Shown: positions 7,395 to 10,294 of the stretch, one piece after another
How the letters are laid out: every line of letters starts with the position of its first letter
Position numbering within the stretch: position 1 is the stretch's first letter
Assembly: GCA_011524615.1 (NCBI GenBank)
Contig: WTJZ01000073.1
Coordinates: 1-10,294, forward strand
Direction: 5' to 3'
Source of the DNA: Akkermansiaceae bacterium
GTDB lineage: Bacteria; Verrucomicrobiota; Verrucomicrobiia; Verrucomicrobiales; Akkermansiaceae
Length of the DNA: 10,294 nt
Made by a program: the position numbers and the translations under genes
The notes under the pieces: model-generated
Told to the model about the DNA's origin: nothing
Databases searched by the model: none
The model's input: only the letters and a program-made list of their open reading frames with translations

Positions 7395-8993
7395 TTAATT
7401 CAAAATGCCTACGAGAACTTTGGCTGTGAGGGTGATGATGATCAGTGCTACGGGGTAGATGGTGGCGTAGTTGATGACAGGGAGCTTGGATTGGTACTTG
7501 CTCGTTACACTACCGAGGGCAGGGGTGGAGGTCATGCTGCCGCAGATCGCTCCGAGAGTCGCCAAAGGTGAGAGCTTGAACCCGTAGGCGGCTACGAGAA
7601 AGGTGATAAGGGTCGAGCCTAAGGTTATGGCTGTTCCTAAGAGGAAGAGAGGGAGTCCGTAGAGCTGGAAGGTCTCCACGAAGGCGGCTCCCCCCTTGAT
7701 CCCTGCATCTGCGACGAAGAAGACGAGCCCGATGTCTTGTAGGAGCTTACGCGTATCTCGTGGAATATGAGTGACGAGCTTACCAATATGTCCGAAGTGG
7801 CCTAGGATGAGTGAGATGATGAGCGGGCCTCCTGCTAAGCCGAGGGTGATAGCCTCGGAACCAGGGAGGGAGAATGGGATCATTCCCAGGAGTACACCTA
7901 GGGCGAGCCCGACGGTGAGCGAGAGGAGTTCCATGTTTTCATGTCCTCTGGATTGATGCCCGATAGCGGCGGCAAAGTTCTTGATCCCCTCTGGACGCCC
8001 AATAATACGGATCACGTCACGGCCCTCGATGACGGTGTCGCGCTCGGGGACAAAGGTGAATCCATACCGGGCAATCCGTGTAATCATGACACCATAGTTC
8101 TGTAAGGGGGCGATTTCATTGATGGTCTTGCCGATGAACTCTTGGGTGGAGACTTGTACTTCCTTTCGCTCATGCTCGATGTCACGAACGTAATCTCGGT
8201 CGCTCCGCTGTCCGATTAGATCGATGGCGAGTTGTAAGTCTTCCTCACGACCTACCATGAGGATATGTTGGTTCTCGAGGAAGGTGTCTTCATAGGCGAG
8301 GGGGAGGAGTCGCTCTCCCTGCAGGCGTCGTGCGATTTGGCATCGGTGTAGGTGCTTGTGCCCAAACTCTGCGATCCGTCTGCCAACTAGGGCGGAGTTG
8401 GTGACCTCTACGAGGACATTGAGGAGGACTTCTTCTTCTGAGGTGGAGTTGTTGAGTTCTTCTTCTATCTGACGGCGGTAGATGATCTTAGGGATAATCT
8501 GTACGAAGAGGATGATCCCAATGATGCCCATCGGGTAGGCGATACCATATCCTACGATGAGGCCACTCTGGTCGGTGAGGGACTCAGAGGCGGCAGCTAG
8601 TGCGGGGGCGCTCGACATGGCACCTGCATAGAGTCCAATACTGATGTCAGAAGGCAGGTCTAACGCGGAGATACCACCCCAGAGGATGAGTACTCCGCTG
8701 ATGGTGGTGACGAGAGCGAGGATGAAGGCTCGACTTCCTTCCTTGGCCAGAGCGGAGAAGAAACGCCCACCGGCAGAGATACCGATACAGTAGATGAATA
8801 AGACGAGCCCAATCTTGCCACACCCGTCTGGCAATCGAAAGCCGAAGTGACCCATCACGAGTGCGACGAATAGGACGCCCGCCGCTCCAAGGTTGATCCC
8901 CTTGATCGAAATCTTGCCCACTAGTAGTCCCAGCCCAATCGTTAAGAAGAGGCAGAAGAGAGGATTCCCTAAGAGTAGATTAACTGTATTCAT
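7395..8993 (-). CDS. AspT/YidE/YbjL-type transporter with two RCK_C domains
   Basis: 532 residues from ATG 8993, close to the usual ~550 of the aspartate:alanine exchanger (AAE) family. Two membrane halves (about 5-172 and 355-530) flank a cytoplasmic part holding two TrkA-C/RCK_C domains (about 186-262 and 275-345). The halves show the internal duplication of the family: VMGHFGF (46-52) with ILGHFGH (396-402), and GAMSSAPALAAASE (124-137) with GSMTSTPALGSVTS (485-498). The family includes the aspartate-alanine antiporter AspT and the poorly characterised YidE/YbjL proteins of E. coli, so the substrate is uncertain; an amino or dicarboxylic acid is plausible. RCK_C domains usually bind a regulatory ligand. 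It lies downstream of the tRNA-Thr terminator on the same strand, so it needs its own promoter in the 65 bp between. No Shine-Dalgarno is visible. Confidence 0.88.
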   Translation of the reverse strand: MNTVNLLLGNPLFCLFLTIGLGLLVGKISIKGINLGAAGVLFVALVMGHFGFRLPDGCGKIGLVLFIYCIGISAGGRFFSALAKEGSRAFILALVTTISGVLILWGGISALDLPSDISIGLYAGAMSSAPALAAASESLTDQSGLIVGYGIAYPMGIIGIILFVQIIPKIIYRRQIEEELNNSTSEEEVLLNVLVEVTNSALVGRRIAEFGHKHLHRCQIARRLQGERLLPLAYEDTFLENQHILMVGREEDLQLAIDLIGQRSDRDYVRDIEHERKEVQVSTQEFIGKTINEIAPLQNYGVMITRIARYGFTFVPERDTVIEGRDVIRIIGRPEGIKNFAAAIGHQSRGHENMELLSLTVGLALGVLLGMIPFSLPGSEAITLGLAGGPLIISLILGHFGHIGKLVTHIPRDTRKLLQDIGLVFFVADAGIKGGAAFVETFQLYGLPLFLLGTAITLGSTLITFLVAAYGFKLSPLATLGAICGSMTSTPALGSVTSKYQSKLPVINYATIYPVALIIITLTAKVLVGILN

Positions 8994-9017
8994 GGATGTA
9001 GCGGTTACGATCAGTAT

Positions 9018-9033
9018 CGCACATGATGTGCCA
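9018..9033 (-). promoter_or_regulatory. Palindrome and sigma-54-like site before the transporter gene
   Basis: GCACATGATGTGC (9019-9031) is a perfect dyad with 6-bp arms around one base. Read on the minus strand, 9033-9018 gives TGGCAC, five bases, then GTGCG, which is near the sigma-54 consensus TGGCAC-N5-TTGCA with GG and GC correctly spaced. It is 25-40 bp upstream of the transporter ATG. It could be an operator, a sigma-54 promoter, or chance. Confidence 0.3.
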
Positions 9034-9058
9034 GATGTGTGTCTCGAGTGACGAGAGC

Positions 9059-9174
<116 letters not shown>

Positions 9175-9185
9175 GGGGGAGAAGA

Positions 9186-9215
9186 TTATTAGCACAGGGG
9201 AAAATGAATTGGCAA
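9186..9215 (-). promoter_or_regulatory. Probable sigma-70-type promoter of tRNA-Thr
   Basis: On the minus strand, TTGCCA (9215-9210) serves as -35 and TAATAA (9191-9186) as -10, with an 18-bp spacer and an extended -10 TG at 9194-9193. Transcription would start about 5 nt before the mature tRNA 5' end at 9174. The divergent PLP enzyme gene starts 87 bp beyond the -35. Confidence 0.6.
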
Positions 9216-9301
9216 GTATGTTTTTGAAAAAATGTTCTACAGTGGATGGAGAGGTGCGACTTTGCGCTTTTAACCGTGCTTCATTGGTCACAAGGTAGGG
9301 C

Positions 9302-10168
9302 ATGTTTGATACTTCTCGTTCGGTCTTGCAGCCTATCGACCATCCCATGCTGAAGCAGTATGGGATTAGACTAGAGGTGAAGCGAGATGATCTGATTCAC
9401 TCAGAGGTGTCAGGGAATAAGTGGCGTAAGTTGAAGTATAATATAGTGGCGTGCCATGAGCGAGGGCTACGGGGGGTGCGCACGTATGGAGGAGCCTATT
9501 CTAATCATTTGTTGGCTACGGCTGCGGCATGTCATGAGGCTGGTCTGGAGTGTCAGGGAGTCGTTAGGGGAGAGGAGCTCTCTCCTATGAGTAATGCGAC
9601 TCTTAAGAGGTGTGCAGAGCTAGGAATGGAGTTAAGCTTCATTCCTAGAGGGGAGTATCGACAGCGTACTCAGGTCGTATCGGCGCCGGAGGAGGATGGG
9701 TATTGGGTCGTGCCCGAAGGAGGGGCGAATCGGGAGGGCCTCATGGGATGTGTAGAGGTGATGCAGGAAGTGTCGGGAGGTAGAGTCGTGGTGGCTCAGG
9801 GGACGACGACAACGAGTTGTGGTCTGTATCGAGGGCTCAGTGCTGATCAACGCCTGACGGTTGTGCCTGCGCTGAAAGGCTTTGATAGCTTAGGCGAAAT
9901 GGCCGAACTCTTAGGAGGGCGTGCTGAGTGTTTGCGTGCACAGGTAGAGGTGCTAGGAGACTATCACTTTGGGGGGTATGCGAAGCAGACCCCAGAGTTA
10001 CTCTCCTTCATTCGTGATTGGAACCAGGAGTATCAGTTGCCCCTAGATCCCGTCTATACGGGCAAGGCTTTCTTCGCGCTATGGGATCGGTTAGCGAGCT
10101 ATGAGGGCGAGCACATAGTCTTTCTCCATACAGGTGGATTACGGGCGGGGCAGATCTGGTCTGAGTGA
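9302..10168 (+). CDS. PLP-dependent ACC deaminase / D-cysteine desulfhydrase family enzyme
   Basis: 288 residues from ATG 9302, preceded by AAGG at 9292-9295 (6-nt spacing), the only clear Shine-Dalgarno in the window. The fold is type II PLP (tryptophan synthase beta-like). SGNKWRKLKYN (37-47) holds the PLP lysine K40, YGGAYSNHLLATAAA (62-76) the substrate/PLP-contact loop with N68, AQGTTTTSCGLYRGL (165-179) the phosphate-binding loop, and HTGGL (276-280) the C-terminal cofactor site. The length is slightly below the ~300-340 usual for this group. Characterised relatives deaminate 1-aminocyclopropane-1-carboxylate or release H2S, ammonia and pyruvate from D-cysteine. Short bacterial homologues with VKRDDLIHxEVSGNKWRKLKYN are mostly uncharacterised, so substrate is open. 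The gene stands alone, transcribed away from the first tRNA-Thr and towards the second. Confidence 0.88.
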   Translation: MFDTSRSVLQPIDHPMLKQYGIRLEVKRDDLIHSEVSGNKWRKLKYNIVACHERGLRGVRTYGGAYSNHLLATAAACHEAGLECQGVVRGEELSPMSNATLKRCAELGMELSFIPRGEYRQRTQVVSAPEEDGYWVVPEGGANREGLMGCVEVMQEVSGGRVVVAQGTTTTSCGLYRGLSADQRLTVVPALKGFDSLGEMAELLGGRAECLRAQVEVLGDYHFGGYAKQTPELLSFIRDWNQEYQLPLDPVYTGKAFFALWDRLASYEGEHIVFLHTGGLRAGQIWSE

Positions 10169-10199
10169 CATCATCGTGGAAATCGTGCGATCTGAGGGT

Positions 10200-10236
10200 A
10201 AAAAGAAAGCTCATTCAGCGTTAACTAAATGAGCTT
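10200..10236 (-). terminator. Rho-independent terminator of the second tRNA-Thr
   Basis: Same 12-bp stem and T tract as the first copy, with one change (C at 10216). In the minus-strand RNA this turns a U-A pair into a U-G wobble, so the stem is kept. It begins 31 bp beyond the stop of the PLP enzyme gene but has its T tract only in the minus direction. Confidence 0.88.
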
Positions 10237-10239
10237 ATA

Positions 10240-10294
<55 letters not shown>

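Noticed and set aside
7167..9052. 10-bp inverted pair GTCACTCGAG (7167-7176) and CTCGAGTGAC (9043-9052) flanking the transporter gene
   Set aside because: Many 10-bp matches are expected by chance in 10 kb; there is no longer homology and no transposase.

Overview
The window looks like a chromosomal segment of a member of the Verrucomicrobiota, probably an aquatic polysaccharide degrader. Three things point there: a very large pseudopilin-like protein with the hallmarks of 'Verru_Chthon cassette protein A', an esterase ending in a PEP-CTERM sorting tail, and a secreted GH29-type fucosidase. Base composition is moderate. Hand counts of a few lines suggest the left ~7 kb is AT-richer than the right ~3 kb.

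Layout. (1) Positions 3-791, + strand: the 3' part of a SASA-type (sialate O-acetylesterase / acetylxylan esterase-like) carbohydrate esterase whose start lies before the window. (2) Positions 792-1300: a 509-bp non-coding gap between convergent genes, with a weak terminator and several inverted repeats. (3) Positions 7071 down to 1301, - strand: a probable three-gene transcription unit in the order GH29 alpha-L-fucosidase, giant pseudopilin-like protein, small secreted protein of unknown function. (4) Positions 7072-7394: a 323-bp spacer that should hold the fucosidase promoter. (5) Positions 8993-7395, - strand: an AspT/YidE/YbjL-type membrane transporter with two central RCK_C (TrkA-C) domains. 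(6) Positions 9059-9215, - strand: promoter, tRNA-Thr(UGU) and intrinsic terminator. (7) Positions 9302-10168, + strand: a PLP-dependent ACC deaminase / D-cysteine desulfhydrase family enzyme. (8) Positions 10200-10294: a second copy of the tRNA-Thr and terminator, cut by the window edge.

How the genes may work together. The esterase and the fucosidase would remove acyl groups and fucose from complex glycans, fitting use of algal or mucin-like polysaccharides. The fucosidase is followed closely by the pseudopilin-like gene, and that by a secreted protein 3 bp away, so the two envelope proteins are probably expressed with it; their role is unknown. The transporter and PLP enzyme look like ordinary amino-acid metabolism and transport genes.

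The two points that most deserve a second look are the orphan Verru_Chthon A protein with its tightly coupled secreted partner behind a fucosidase, and the near-perfect repeat of tRNA-Thr plus terminator on both sides of the PLP enzyme gene. I saw no CRISPR array, transposase, integrase or phage gene.
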